A DNA stretch of 64,000 nt from Galbitalea sp. SE-J8 (GCF_030345695.1 NZ_JAUASV010000011.1:1-64000); one strand, 5' to 3'. Positions 7,958 to 21,019 are shown, numbered from the stretch's first letter. Notes: generated by a model not told the origin, from the sequence alone. Program-made: numbers and translations.

Positions 7958-8998
7958 GTGAAGGTCGCGAGATTCTATGCACCCGGCGACATCCGCCTCG
8001 AGGACGCTCCGGAGCCCGGAGCGTCCTCGGGCGAGGTGAAGCTCCGGGTGCGGGCCTGCTCGACGTGCGGCACCGACGTGAAGATCCGCGCGTCGGGCCA
8101 CCCCCGGATGTCGGCCCCGCAGGTGATGGGGCACGAGATCGCGGGGGAGATCGTCGACGTCGGCCCGGGCGTCGACGACTGGTCCGTCGGCGACCGGGTG
8201 CAGGTCATCGCGGCCATCCCCGACGGCGAGTGCGTCGAGTGCCGGTCCGGCCACCCCACGGTGTGCCGCGACCAGCTCTCGATGGGGTACCAGTTCCCCG
8301 GCGGCTTCGCCGAATACCTGATCGTGCCGAGCGCCGTGCTCGCCGTGGACGGCCTCACCCGCATCCCGGACGGGCTGTCGTTCGCGGAGGCCTCGCTCGC
8401 CGAGCCGCTCGCGTGCGTGCTGAACGGACAGGAGATCGCGCGGGTCGGCGCCGGTGACACGGTCGTCGTCGTCGGCTCCGGCCCGATCGGCTGCCTGCAC
8501 GTGCGTCTCGCGCGGGCGCGCGGCGCGGCCCGCGTCATCCTCGTCGACCTCAACGCCGCGCGGCTGGCACGCGCCGCCGCGCTCGTGCACCCGGATGCGG
8601 TGATCGCCGCCGAGCACGACGACCCGGTCGACGCCGTGCTCGCCGCCACCGGCGGACGGGGCGCGGACGTCGTCATCACCGCCGCCGCGAGCGGTGCGGC
8701 CCAGGAGCAGGGACTGCGGATGCTCGCCCCGCGCGGCCGGCTGAGCCTGTTCGGCGGGCTCCCGAAGGACCGCCCCACCATCGACGTCGACGCGAACCTC
8801 GTGCACTACCGCGAGCTCTCGATCGTCGGCGTGAACGGGTCGAGCCCCGAGCACAACAAGCGGGCGCTCGACCTCATCGCCTCGGGTCTCGTGCCCGTCG
8901 CCGACCTCATCACGCATCGCCTCCCGCTCGACCGCGTGCTCGACGCCCTCGACATCGTCGAGCGCGGCGAAGCGATCAAGGTCACCATCGAGCCCTGA
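7958..8998 (+). CDS. Zinc-dependent polyol/sugar-alcohol (phosphate) dehydrogenase, MDR family
   Basis: This 346-residue medium-chain dehydrogenase has the catalytic zinc site (RACSTCGTDVKI, then GHEIAGEIVDVG), a structural zinc lobe (GECVECRSGHPTVC) and the Rossmann motif VVVVGSGPIGCLHVRLA. It resembles sorbitol and galactitol-1-phosphate dehydrogenases. A canonical mannitol-1-phosphate dehydrogenase (MtlD, long-chain polyol family) is absent from the operon, so this enzyme is the candidate to oxidise the PTS product to a ketose phosphate, the substrate of the PfkB kinase. The start is GTG 7958, 8 bp after the EIIA stop. Which polyol phosphate it uses is not visible in the sequence. Confidence 0.88.
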   Translation: MKVARFYAPGDIRLEDAPEPGASSGEVKLRVRACSTCGTDVKIRASGHPRMSAPQVMGHEIAGEIVDVGPGVDDWSVGDRVQVIAAIPDGECVECRSGHPTVCRDQLSMGYQFPGGFAEYLIVPSAVLAVDGLTRIPDGLSFAEASLAEPLACVLNGQEIARVGAGDTVVVVGSGPIGCLHVRLARARGAARVILVDLNAARLARAAALVHPDAVIAAEHDDPVDAVLAATGGRGADVVITAAASGAAQEQGLRMLAPRGRLSLFGGLPKDRPTIDVDANLVHYRELSIVGVNGSSPEHNKRALDLIASGLVPVADLITHRLPLDRVLDALDIVERGEAIKVTIEP

Positions 8999-9040
8999 AC
9001 CATTCCCGAAGACCCCCCCACCACCGAAGGAGAAACCCCC

Positions 9041-9310
9041 ATGGCAGAGCGCACCGTCACCGTCGCCTCGAGCGTCGGACTGCACGCCCGCCCCGCGTCG
9101 CTGTTCGCCCAGGCCGCCGCGAAGGCCGGCGTCCCGGTGAGCCTCACGTCCGCCGCCGGAAAGAGCGTCAACGCCGCGAGCATCCTCGGGGTGCTCTCGC
9201 TCGGCATCGGCCACGGCGAGACGGTCACGATCAGCGCGGACGGGGACGGGGCGGATGCCGCGCTCGACTCGCTCGCGGAGCTGCTGAACACCGACCTCGA
9301 CAAGGAGTAG
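9041..9310 (+). CDS. ptsH: Phosphocarrier protein HPr
   Basis: HPr (89 residues) relays phosphate from enzyme I to EIIA proteins. His15 lies in SSVGLHARPASLF, the active-site motif. Ser47 in NAASILGVLSL sits where Gram-positive HPr kinase would act, although actinobacteria usually lack that kinase. An AAGGAG ribosome binding site precedes the ATG. It is the last gene of the PTS operon. Enzyme I (ptsI) is not in the window. Confidence 0.96.
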   Translation: MAERTVTVASSVGLHARPASLFAQAAAKAGVPVSLTSAAGKSVNAASILGVLSLGIGHGETVTISADGDGADAALDSLAELLNTDLDKE

Positions 9311-9320
9311 GCACCCCGTT

Positions 9321-9504
9321 CACTGGCCGAGGAGCCCGCGAGCGCAGCAGCCTCTTCCGCTGGTTGAGGAGCCCGCGAGCGCAGCCTCTTCCGCTGGTTG
9401 AGGAGCCCGCGAGCGCAGCGAGTCGGCGTCTCGAAACCGCCGCGCAGACCCCCCGTCCGCTGGTTGAGGAGCCCGCGAGCGCAGCGAGTCGGCGTCTCGA
9501 AACC
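9321..9504. repeat. Cluster of four GCTGGTTGAGGAGCCCGCG interspersed repeats
   Basis: Partial or full copies start at about 9321, 9358, 9391 and 9457. The two complete copies (9391-9438 and 9457-9504) continue through AGCGCAGCGAGTCGGCG and end TCTCGAAACC. The same family, with TCGAGGAGCGCG in place of TTGAGGAGCCCG, forms the array at 16372-16613. The ends are imperfectly complementary (TGGTTGAG against TCTCGAAACC), so a copy can fold, as in REP elements. Confidence 0.85.
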
Positions 9505-9519
9505 CCGCTCACGACCACC

Positions 9520-9555
9520 GCGACGGCCCGCCCCCTGAACGGGGCGGGCCGTCGC
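9520..9555 (+). terminator. Terminator hairpin after ptsH
   Basis: A perfect 15-bp stem (9520-9534 with 9541-9555; GCGACGGCCCGCCCC in the left arm) has a 6-nt loop. There is no T tract. The right arm ends directly against the -10 hexamer of the next gene. Confidence 0.75.
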
Positions 9556-9561
9556 TATCGT
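9556..9561 (+). promoter_or_regulatory. -10 element of leaderless DUF885 gene promoter
   Basis: TATCGT ends 7 nt before ATG 9569. The -35 window for this -10 falls inside the preceding terminator hairpin. Confidence 0.5.
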
Positions 9562-9568
9562 GGGAGGC

Positions 9569-11245
9569 ATGACGGACACCCCCGCACGCATCCCCACTCC
9601 CATCGATGCCATCGCCGAGCGCTGGGTCGACACGGTCGCCGACCTGCTCCCCGAGGTGGGCGTCTACATCGGACGCCAGAGCCGGCCGGGGGAGTACTCC
9701 GACCTGTCGCCCGCCGGCGCCGACGCACGGGCCGACGCCGCGCGGGCCGTCCTGACCGAGCTGCGCGCCGCGGAGCCGGTCGATGAGGTGGACCGCATCA
9801 CGAAGCTCGACCTCGAGCGCGACCTCGCCCTCGAGCTGGAGAGGCACGACGCGCGACTGAACATGCGGGACGTCTCCGTACTCGCCTCGCCCGCCCAGGA
9901 GATCCGCGAGGTGTTCGACCTGGAGGCCACCGACACGGTGGCCGACTGGGAGGTCGTCGGCCGCCGGCTGCACAACGTGCGGGGCGCGATCGACGGGTAC
10001 ATCGAGTCGCTCCGCGAGGGCATCCGCCAGGGCGTGGTGCCGGCGCGCCGGCAGGTCGCCCAGGTGATCACGCAGGCGGAGCGCACCGCGGCATCCGACG
10101 GCTTCTTCACCGACCTGACCAGCGACCCGCGCGCGGGCGACGAGGCCGTGCCCGCGGCGCTCGCGGCCGACCTCGTCGCGGGGGCCGAGGAGGCGCGCGC
10201 CGCCTACGGCACGCTCATCGGGTTCCTGCGCGACGAGCTCGCGCCCGCCGCCGGCGAGCAGGACGCGGTCGGCCGCGAGCACTACGCGCTCGCATCGCGC
10301 TACTTCCTGGGTGCGACGGTCGACCTCGACGAGACGTACGAGTGGGGCCTCGAGGAGCTCGCGCGCATGGTCGCCGAGCAGGAGTCGATCGCGAACGAGA
10401 TCCGTCCCGGCGCGACCGTCGAGGAGGCGATCGCATTGCTCGACGAGGACCCGGCGCGCAAGCTGCACGGCACCGAGGCGCTCAAGACCTGGATGCAGGA
10501 GACGAGCGACCGGGCGGTGGCCGACCTCGCGGCGAGCCATTTCGACATCCCGGAGCCCGTGCGCCGGCTCGAGTGCCTCATCGCGCCGAGCCAGGACGGC
10601 ATCATCTACTACACCGGTCCGACCGACGACTTCTCGCGCCCCGGCCGGATGTGGTGGAGCGTGCCGCCGGGCGTCACCGAGTTCAACACCTGGCGCGAGC
10701 TGACCACCGTGTACCACGAGGGCGTGCCGGGCCACCACCTGCAGATCGGGCAGGCGGTCTACAACCGCGCGAGCCTCAACGCGTGGCGCCGCACGCTCGC
10801 CGGCACGTCGGGCCACGCGGAGGGCTGGGCGCTCTACGCCGAGCGCCTCATGGAGCAGCTCGGCTACCTCGACGACCCGGCCGACCGGCTCGGCATGCTC
10901 GACGGACAGCGGATGCGCGCGGCGCGCGTCGTGCTCGACATCGGCGTGCACCTCGGCAAGCCCCGGCCCGACGGCGAAGGCATCTGGACCGGCGACTGGG
11001 CGTTCGAGTTCTTCGCCCGGCACGTGCACATGAGCCAGGGCTTCATCGACTTCGAGGTCAACCGCTACCTCGGCTGGCCGGGACAGGCGCCGTCCTACAA
11101 GATCGGCCAGCGCATCTGGGAGCAGCTGCGCGACGAGGTCGCGGAGCGCGAGGGCGACGCGTTCGACATCAAGGCGTTCCACAAGCGCGCCCTCGACATC
11201 GGCGGCGTCGGCCTCGACACCCTGCGCACGGCGCTGCTCGACTGA
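9569..11245 (+). CDS. DUF885 family metallopeptidase-like protein
   Basis: This 558-residue soluble protein belongs to the DUF885 family. The zinc-binding-type motif VYHEGVPGHHLQIGQAVY and the later TSGHAEGWALYAERLMEQLG carry the conserved His and Glu residues of a putative metallopeptidase site. No signal peptide is seen, so it is probably cytoplasmic. The start chosen is ATG 9569 because the -10 TATCGT lies 7 nt upstream; an in-frame GTG at 9560 would overlap that -10. The biochemical substrate of the family is largely unknown; oligopeptides are likely. It stands alone between the PTS operon terminator and a gene remnant. Confidence 0.88.
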   Translation: MTDTPARIPTPIDAIAERWVDTVADLLPEVGVYIGRQSRPGEYSDLSPAGADARADAARAVLTELRAAEPVDEVDRITKLDLERDLALELERHDARLNMRDVSVLASPAQEIREVFDLEATDTVADWEVVGRRLHNVRGAIDGYIESLREGIRQGVVPARRQVAQVITQAERTAASDGFFTDLTSDPRAGDEAVPAALAADLVAGAEEARAAYGTLIGFLRDELAPAAGEQDAVGREHYALASRYFLGATVDLDETYEWGLEELARMVAEQESIANEIRPGATVEEAIALLDEDPARKLHGTEALKTWMQETSDRAVADLAASHFDIPEPVRRLECLIAPSQDGIIYYTGPTDDFSRPGRMWWSVPPGVTEFNTWRELTTVYHEGVPGHHLQIGQAVYNRASLNAWRRTLAGTSGHAEGWALYAERLMEQLGYLDDPADRLGMLDGQRMRAARVVLDIGVHLGKPRPDGEGIWTGDWAFEFFARHVHMSQGFIDFEVNRYLGWPGQAPSYKIGQRIWEQLRDEVAEREGDAFDIKAFHKRALDIGGVGLDTLRTALLD

Positions 11246-11282
11246 CCCGCGCCCCGCTGACCGCGGCCGTCCAGCGCTGAGA

Positions 11283-11326
11283 CGACGCATCCGGTCGGTA
11301 TGGCCGCCTACCGCCCGGATGCGTCG
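11283..11326. repeat. 12-bp inverted repeat around the start of the truncated epimerase
   Basis: CGACGCATCCGG (11283-11294) and its exact complement (11315-11326) flank a 20-nt loop that contains the putative ATG 11300. It may act as a terminator for the DUF885 gene or mark the deletion end point of the remnant. Confidence 0.65.
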
Positions 11327-11896
11327 GTCGAGGTCGCGCGGGCCTGGGAGCGCGCATTCTTCGACCCCCGCCTGCCCGCGACCCGCCGCGTCGCCCTGCG
11401 CATGGCGATCGTGCTCGGCGACGGGAGCGCGCTCACCCCGCTCGTGAATCTCGCGCGCGTCGGTCTCGGGGGCTCGCACCTCGACGGTCCATGGCCCGGA
11501 TCGCGGGACAAGCGGGACGCGGGCGCACACCACGTGTGGCGCCACACGCACGGACACCAGCGGTTCAGCTGGGTGCACCTCGACGACGTCGTGCGCGCTG
11601 TGAGCTTCATCGCGGCATCCGACCTCGAAGGCGTCGTCACCATCGCAGCGCCCGGAACGACGGATGATGCGAGCCTCATGCGCGCCCTGCGTCGCATCCT
11701 CGGTGTTCCCGTCGGTCTGCCCTTGCCGAGGCCGCTGCTCGAGCTCGGGTCGGTCGCCCTGCGCACCGAGGTCGAGCTGCTGCTCAAGAGCCGGTGGGTC
11801 GTGCCGGAACGCCTCGAGGCGGCGGGGTTCCGCTTCGCATTCCCCGAGATCGAGGGCGCATTGCGCGACCTGCTCTCTCGTCCGCCGGGAAGGTAG
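11300..11896 (+). pseudogene. 5'-truncated TIGR01777/SulA-type NAD-dependent epimerase
   Basis: The 198-codon frame matches only the C-terminal part of TIGR01777-type epimerases (about 300 residues): VARAWERAFFDP, RVALRMAIVLGDGSAL, FSWVHLDDVVRAVSF, then a DUF1731-like tail LLLKSRWVVPERLEAAGFRF. The N-terminal Rossmann half with the glycine-rich NAD motif is missing, and the 54 bp upstream do not encode it. The fragment begins within a 12-bp inverted repeat. I see no ribosome binding site. It is most likely a decayed gene, although a short protein cannot be excluded because the frame is intact and keeps high-GC codon use. Confidence 0.75.
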
Positions 11897-11911
11897 CGCG
11901 GGTTCCGTGCG

Positions 11912-11943
11912 TTAGGTAAGCTGAAGGGTCGCATTTCTGCGAC
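11912..11943 (+). promoter_or_regulatory. rpsA promoter and leader hairpin
   Basis: A TTAGGTAAGCT segment (11912-11922) offers -10 hexamers TTAGGT or TAAGCT. It is followed by a small perfect hairpin, GTCGCA-TTTC-TGCGAC (11928-11943), at the start of a leader of about 120 nt before the rpsA ATG. A structured leader is common for ribosomal protein genes under feedback control; that role here is inference. Confidence 0.5.
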
Positions 11944-12049
11944 ATCCCATATCCGCATGCCCTCCGCGGAATCCACACGCTCGCGATCCTCGGGTCGAGG
12001 CGTGTTCGCGCGGGCCCGATACACAACCACCGAAAGCACACTCAACTAC

Positions 12050-13492
12050 ATGACTCTCGTCTCGCCTGCCAAGGCACCCAAGCAGGTCGCCATCAACGAC
12101 ATCGGATCTGCTGAAGACTTTCTCGCCGCCGTCGAGAAGACACTGAAGTTCTTCAACGACGGAGACCTCATCGAGGGCACCGTCGTCAAGATCGACCGCG
12201 ACGAGGTGCTCCTCGACGTCGGCTACAAGACCGAGGGCGTCATCCCCTCGCGCGAGCTCTCGATCAAGCACGACGTCGACCCCACCGAGGTCGTCCAGGT
12301 CGGCGACTCCGTCGAGGCCCTCGTCCTCCAGAAGGAGGACAAGGAAGGCCGCCTCATCCTGTCCAAGAAGCGCGCGCAGTACGAGCGCGCGTGGGGCGAC
12401 GTGGAGAAGATCAAGGAGAACGACGGCGTCGTGACCGGTTCGGTCATCGAGGTCGTCAAGGGCGGCCTCATCGTCGACATCGGCCTCCGCGGCTTCCTCC
12501 CGGCTTCACTCATCGAGCTCCGTCGGGTGCGCGACCTCACGCCGTACCTCGGGCAGGAGATCGAGGCGAAGATCCTCGAGCTCGACAAGAACCGCAACAA
12601 CGTCGTGCTCTCGCGCCGCGCGCTCCTCGAGCAGACGCAGTCGGAGAGCCGCTCGACCTTCCTCGCGAACCTCGCCAAGGGCCAGGTGCGCAAGGGCGTC
12701 GTCTCGTCGATCGTCAACTTCGGCGCCTTCGTCGACCTCGGTGGCGTGGACGGCCTCGTGCACGTCTCGGAGCTCTCGTGGAAGCACATCGAGCACGCGT
12801 CCGAGGTCGTCGAGGTCGGCCAGGAGGTCACCGTCGAGATCCTCGAGGTCGACCTCGAGCGCGAGCGCGTGTCGCTGTCGCTCAAGGCGACCCAGGAGGA
12901 CCCGTGGCAGGTCTTCGCCCGCACCCACGCGATCGGACAGGTCGCGCCCGGAAAGGTCACGAAGCTCGTGCCGTTCGGCGCGTTCGTGCGCGTCGCGGAC
13001 GGCATCGAGGGCCTCGTGCACATCTCGGAGCTCTCCGCCAAGCACGTCGAGCTCGCCGAGCAGGTCGTCTCGGTCGGCGACGAGGTGTTCGTCAAGGTCA
13101 TCGACATCGACCTCGAGCGTCGCCGCATCTCGCTCAGCCTCAAGCAGGCGAACGACAACGTCGACCCCGAGGGCACTGAGTTCGACCCGGCGCTCTACGG
13201 CATGCCGACGGAGTACGACGAGCAGGGCAACTACAAGTACCCGGAGGGCTTCGACCCCGAGACGGGCGAGTGGCTCGAGGGCTTCGACGAGCAGCGTGCG
13301 AAGTGGGAGGCCGACTACGCGGCCGCCCAGGCCCGCTGGGAGGCGCACAAGGCGCAGGTCGCCGCATCCCTCGTCGAGGACCCGGCCGACAGCAACTTCG
13401 GCGGCGCGTTCTCGACCGACTCCGGCGCCGGCACCCTCGCCGACGACGAGTCCCTCGCGGCGCTGCGCGAGCGCCTGTCGTCGAACAGCTGA
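12050..13492 (+). CDS. rpsA: 30S ribosomal protein S1
   Basis: S1 binds mRNA on the small ribosomal subunit. The protein has 480 residues with four S1 (OB-fold) RNA-binding repeats: GDLIEGTVVKIDRDEVLLDVG, VVTGSVIEVVKGGLIVDIG, KGVVSSIVNFGAFVDLGGVDG and PGKVTKLVPFGAFVRVADG. An acidic tail of about 110 residues rich in Glu, Asp, Trp and Tyr follows. Four repeats plus a tail is the usual actinobacterial form. ATG 12050 (MTLVSPAKAPKQVAIND) matches the typical N terminus, although the frame is open upstream to 11957. The gene has its own leader and is separated from coaE by a strong hairpin. Confidence 0.97.
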   Translation: MTLVSPAKAPKQVAINDIGSAEDFLAAVEKTLKFFNDGDLIEGTVVKIDRDEVLLDVGYKTEGVIPSRELSIKHDVDPTEVVQVGDSVEALVLQKEDKEGRLILSKKRAQYERAWGDVEKIKENDGVVTGSVIEVVKGGLIVDIGLRGFLPASLIELRRVRDLTPYLGQEIEAKILELDKNRNNVVLSRRALLEQTQSESRSTFLANLAKGQVRKGVVSSIVNFGAFVDLGGVDGLVHVSELSWKHIEHASEVVEVGQEVTVEILEVDLERERVSLSLKATQEDPWQVFARTHAIGQVAPGKVTKLVPFGAFVRVADGIEGLVHISELSAKHVELAEQVVSVGDEVFVKVIDIDLERRRISLSLKQANDNVDPEGTEFDPALYGMPTEYDEQGNYKYPEGFDPETGEWLEGFDEQRAKWEADYAAAQARWEAHKAQVAASLVEDPADSNFGGAFSTDSGAGTLADDESLAALRERLSSNS

Positions 13493-13521
13493 GTTCTCGC
13501 GCCGGCGACGGCGCGGCTCGA

Positions 13522-13574
13522 CCGGAGGGCCGGTCCCCGTCCTGCAGCACGCAGGCCGGGGGCCGGCCCTCCGG
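13522..13574 (+). terminator. Terminator hairpin after rpsA
   Basis: A perfect 12-bp stem (CCGGAGGGCCGG at 13522-13533 with 13563-13574) extends by about five more pairs inward, one of them G-U. The loop is about 19 nt. There is no T tract. The right arm ends 3 nt before the coaE -10 hexamer. Confidence 0.75.
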
Positions 13575-13577
13575 CGT

Positions 13578-13583
13578 TAGCCT
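13578..13583 (+). promoter_or_regulatory. -10 element of leaderless coaE promoter
   Basis: TAGCCT ends 6 nt before the coaE GTG. The corresponding -35 window lies within the rpsA terminator stem. Confidence 0.55.
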
Positions 13584-13589
13584 GGACGC

Positions 13590-14183
13590 GTGTACCAGAT
13601 CGCGCTGACCGGGGGAGTCGCGGCCGGCAAGTCCCTCGTCGCCCGGCGGCTCGCCGAGCTCGGCGCCGTCGTCATCGACGCCGACGTGCTCGCGCGTGAG
13701 GTCGTCGAACCCGGCACACCCGGACTCGGCGCCATCCGCGCACGGTTCGGCGACGGCGTCATCGCCGCCGACGGCTCGCTCGACCGACCCGCGCTCGGCA
13801 CGATCGTGTTCGCCGACCCCGAGGCGCGCGCCGCGCTCAACGGCATCACGCATCCGGCGATCATCGCCCGCCGACGCGAGCTCATGGCCGCACTGCCCCT
13901 CGACGCCATCGTCGTGCAGGACATCCCGCTGCTCGTCGAGACCGTCCCCGACGCCCGCGAGCGCTACGACGCCGTGCTCGTCGTGCACGCCGACGAGGAG
14001 GACCGCATCGAACGGATGACGCGCGCCCGCGGCTGGACGCGCGAGGAGGCGGTGCGCCGCATCCGTTCCCAGGCCGCCGAGGAGGAGCGGCTCGCCATCG
14101 CGACCCGGGTGATCGACAACACCGGCTCCCGCGAGGCGACCCTCGCGCAGGTCGACGCGTTCTGGGACTCGATCCCGCGCTGA
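13590..14183 (+). CDS. coaE: Dephospho-CoA kinase
   Basis: CoaE phosphorylates dephospho-CoA, the last step of coenzyme A synthesis. The 197-residue protein has the P-loop [20 protein letters not shown], the [13 protein letters not shown] motif and [12 protein letters not shown] that mark the family. It lacks the C-terminal extension found in some mycobacterial CoaE proteins. The start is GTG 13590 with no ribosome binding site but a -10 placed for a leaderless mRNA. The sequence spanning its stop (CCGCGCTGAGCG) is repeated 42 bp downstream in the same frame. Confidence 0.95.
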   Translation: MYQIALTGGVAAGKSLVARRLAELGAVVIDADVLAREVVEPGTPGLGAIRARFGDGVIAADGSLDRPALGTIVFADPEARAALNGITHPAIIARRRELMAALPLDAIVVQDIPLLVETVPDARERYDAVLVVHADEEDRIERMTRARGWTREEAVRRIRSQAAEEERLAIATRVIDNTGSREATLAQVDAFWDSIPR

Positions 14184-14228
14184 GCGCCCGTCACCGGGCC
14201 GTTGGTGCCGGGTCTTCCGCGCTGAGCG
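14175..14228 (+). repeat. Stop-spanning 12-bp repeat after coaE
   Basis: CCGCGCTGAGCG occurs at 14175-14186, where its TGA is the coaE stop, and again at 14217-14228. The second TGA is 42 bp downstream and in frame. Confidence 0.75.
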
Positions 14229-14268
14229 ATCCGGCGCCGCGCGCCCGGCGGATGTCGGCGGTCGTCCG

Positions 14269-14274
14269 TACCCT
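14269..14274 (+). promoter_or_regulatory. -10 element of leaderless uvrB promoter
   Basis: TACCCT ends 6 nt before ATG 14281. I see no LexA box in the 97 bp between coaE and uvrB. Confidence 0.55.
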
Positions 14275-14280
14275 GGGAGC

Positions 14281-16350
<2,070 letters not shown>

Positions 16351-16371
16351 GGTGTCGGCGAGCGGCTCCCT

Positions 16372-16613
16372 CCGCTGGTCGAGGAGCGCGCGAGCGCAGC
16401 GAGCCCGCCCCGCTGGTCGAGGAGCGCGCGAGCGCAGCGAGCCCGCCCCCGCTGGTCGAGGAGCGCGCGAGCGCAGCGAGCCCGCCCCCGCTGGTCGAGG
16501 AGCGCGCGAGCGCAGCGAGCCCGCCCCCGCTGGTCGAGGAGCGCGCGAGCGCAGCGAGCCCGCCCCGCTGGTCGAGGAGCGCGCGAGCGCAGCGAGCCCG
16601 CGTCTCGAGACCA
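16372..16613. repeat. Head-to-tail array of six 38-39 bp GCTGGTCGAGGAGCGCG repeats
   Basis: Six nearly identical units begin at 16372, 16410, 16449, 16488, 16527 and 16565, so the period is 38 or 39 bp. Each unit reads GCTGGTCGAGGAGCGCG and then GAGCGCAGCGAGCCCGC. Only the last unit continues into CGTCTCGAGACCA, which is imperfectly complementary to the TGGTCGAG head. There are no unique spacers, so this is not CRISPR. It is a local amplification of the same family seen at 9321-9504. Confidence 0.9.
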
Positions 16614-16661
16614 TGCCCGCCCCGCCGGCCGAGCCTGCCGAGACCGACCGCGCCGGATCGG

Positions 16662-16667
16662 TAGGGT
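16662..16667 (+). promoter_or_regulatory. -10 element of leaderless promoter
   Basis: TAGGGT ends 6 nt before GTG 16674 and sets the start of the glycerophosphotransferase-like gene. Confidence 0.5.
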
Positions 16668-16673
16668 GCTGGG

Positions 16674-17912
16674 GTGCCTCTCGTGAGCCTTCGGCGGCGT
16701 CTGCAGTCCCGCATCCTCCGAGCGGTGCGCAGCAGCCGGTTCTTCCCGGTCGCGTGGATCGATCGTCTCGGCGACGACGACGCCCTGGCGGGCACGAGCC
16801 TCGACGCGACCGTGCTCGTCTACTTCCCCGACGCGCTCGACAGCCTCTATCAGGTGACGCCGTGGCTGCCCGCCTTCGAGGAGCTGCACGCGACCCTGCC
16901 GGTGGCCATCGCGACGCAGGACTCGCGCGTCTCGTCCCGCCTGCGCGAGCTCACCGACATCCCGGTCGCCACGATCGCGCGATACGGCACGCTCGACGAT
17001 CTGCTCGGGCGCAGCGAGGTGAAGCTCGCGCTGTACGTGAGCCACGCGCCGCGCAACTTCGAGGCGCTGCGGTTCACGTCGCTCATGCACGTCTACCTCG
17101 GCCACGGCGACAGCGACAAGGGCGTGAGCGCGTCGAACCAGCTCAAGGCCTACGACTACGCATTCCTGCCCGGGGAGGCGGCCGTCGAGCGCGTCCGGCT
17201 GCGGCTGGCGAAGTACGACGTCGCCGAGCACACCAAGATCGTCGGCCAGCCGCAGAACGCGCCGCTCACCCTCGTGCCGAACCTCGACGCGCGCGTCCGC
17301 GTGCTCTACGCGCCGACCTGGGAGGGGGCCCAGCCGAGCGTCGCCTACAGCTCCGTGCTCTCGCACGGCCGCGGGCTCGTCGACGCGCTGCTCGCCGACG
17401 GGAGGTTCCGGGTCGACGTGCGACCGCATCCGCTCTCGGGCGTGACGAGCGGCGAGTACGCCGTCGCGACGCGCGCGATCACGGATGCCGTGGCCGCCGC
17501 CGGCAGCGGCAACCGCGTCATCCGCGCCGACGACGAGACGCTCGAGCAGAGCTTCGCACGCGCGGACGTGCTCATCACGGACGTCTCGGCGGTGGCGAGC
17601 GCGTGGCTGCCGACCCTGCGCCCGCTCATCGTCACGACGCCCGCGGGCGAGCAGGCGGCGGAGGCGGACGGCGGCCTGCTCGCCGCGATCCCGCGCCTCA
17701 CCGCGACGGATGCCGAGCGCGCTCCCGAGATCGTCGCGGAGGTGATCGCCGCGGACGACCCGAGCGCTCGGGCGGAGCTCGTGCGCAGCTACCTCTCGGC
17801 GTTCACGCCCGACCAGTCGCGCGCGCGCTTCGTCGAGGCGTGCGTCGAGGTCGCCGCGGAGCGCGACGCGGAGCGCGCCCGCCTGCGCGCGCTCGGCGGC
17901 GGCGCGCTGTAG
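16674..17912 (+). CDS. CDP-glycerol glycerophosphotransferase-like (TagF family) protein
   Basis: The 412-residue protein resembles the catalytic domain of the CDP-glycerol:polyglycerol-phosphate glycerophosphotransferase family. Family-like segments are MHVYLGHGDSDKG, AYDYAFLPGEAA, VLYAPTWEG, a PHP motif in VDVRPHPLS, and LITDVSAVASAWL. Such enzymes build teichoic-acid-type glycerol-phosphate polymers at the membrane. The usual HG motif is present as GHGD rather than WHG. It starts at GTG 16674, has no teichoic acid neighbours, and sits between uvrB and uvrA. The exact acceptor is unknown, and a general cell-wall glycan modification role is possible. Confidence 0.7.
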   Translation: MPLVSLRRRLQSRILRAVRSSRFFPVAWIDRLGDDDALAGTSLDATVLVYFPDALDSLYQVTPWLPAFEELHATLPVAIATQDSRVSSRLRELTDIPVATIARYGTLDDLLGRSEVKLALYVSHAPRNFEALRFTSLMHVYLGHGDSDKGVSASNQLKAYDYAFLPGEAAVERVRLRLAKYDVAEHTKIVGQPQNAPLTLVPNLDARVRVLYAPTWEGAQPSVAYSSVLSHGRGLVDALLADGRFRVDVRPHPLSGVTSGEYAVATRAITDAVAAAGSGNRVIRADDETLEQSFARADVLITDVSAVASAWLPTLRPLIVTTPAGEQAAEADGGLLAAIPRLTATDAERAPEIVAEVIAADDPSARAELVRSYLSAFTPDQSRARFVEACVEVAAERDAERARLRALGGGAL

Positions 17913-18007
17913 CCCGCGGGCCGCAGGACCCGCGCCGCTTCCCCCGCGTTCGCTGTCGGCGCGGTCGCGGCATCCGTTCTCTACCAGCCGGTGTCGGTGG
18001 TCGTTCG

Positions 18008-18013
18008 TAGACT
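18008..18013 (+). promoter_or_regulatory. -10 element of leaderless uvrA promoter
   Basis: TAGACT ends 7 nt before ATG 18021. GTTCG half-sites nearby (18002-18006) do not make a full LexA box. Confidence 0.55.
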
Positions 18014-18020
18014 GGTGCCG

Positions 18021-20981
<2,961 letters not shown>

Positions 20982-21019
20982 CCGTGGCGGCGGCCGACAC
21001 GCCGGGGAGGGGCTGAGCC

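Larger units (their letters stand above)
16351..16673. other. Intergenic region filled by the six-copy repeat array
   Basis: This 323-bp gap consists almost entirely of the repeat array (16372-16613), followed by about 48 bp that end in the promoter of the next gene. I see no gene in it. Confidence 0.7.

Noticed and set aside
8806-9633. Minus-strand frame across the repeat cluster with repeated protein motifs
   Set aside because: The repeated peptide comes from translating the interspersed DNA repeats; there is no start signal and no homology-like domain.
16372-16613. CRISPR-like regular repeat array
   Set aside because: The units abut without unique spacers, are GC-rich protein-gene-end repeats, and no cas genes are present.
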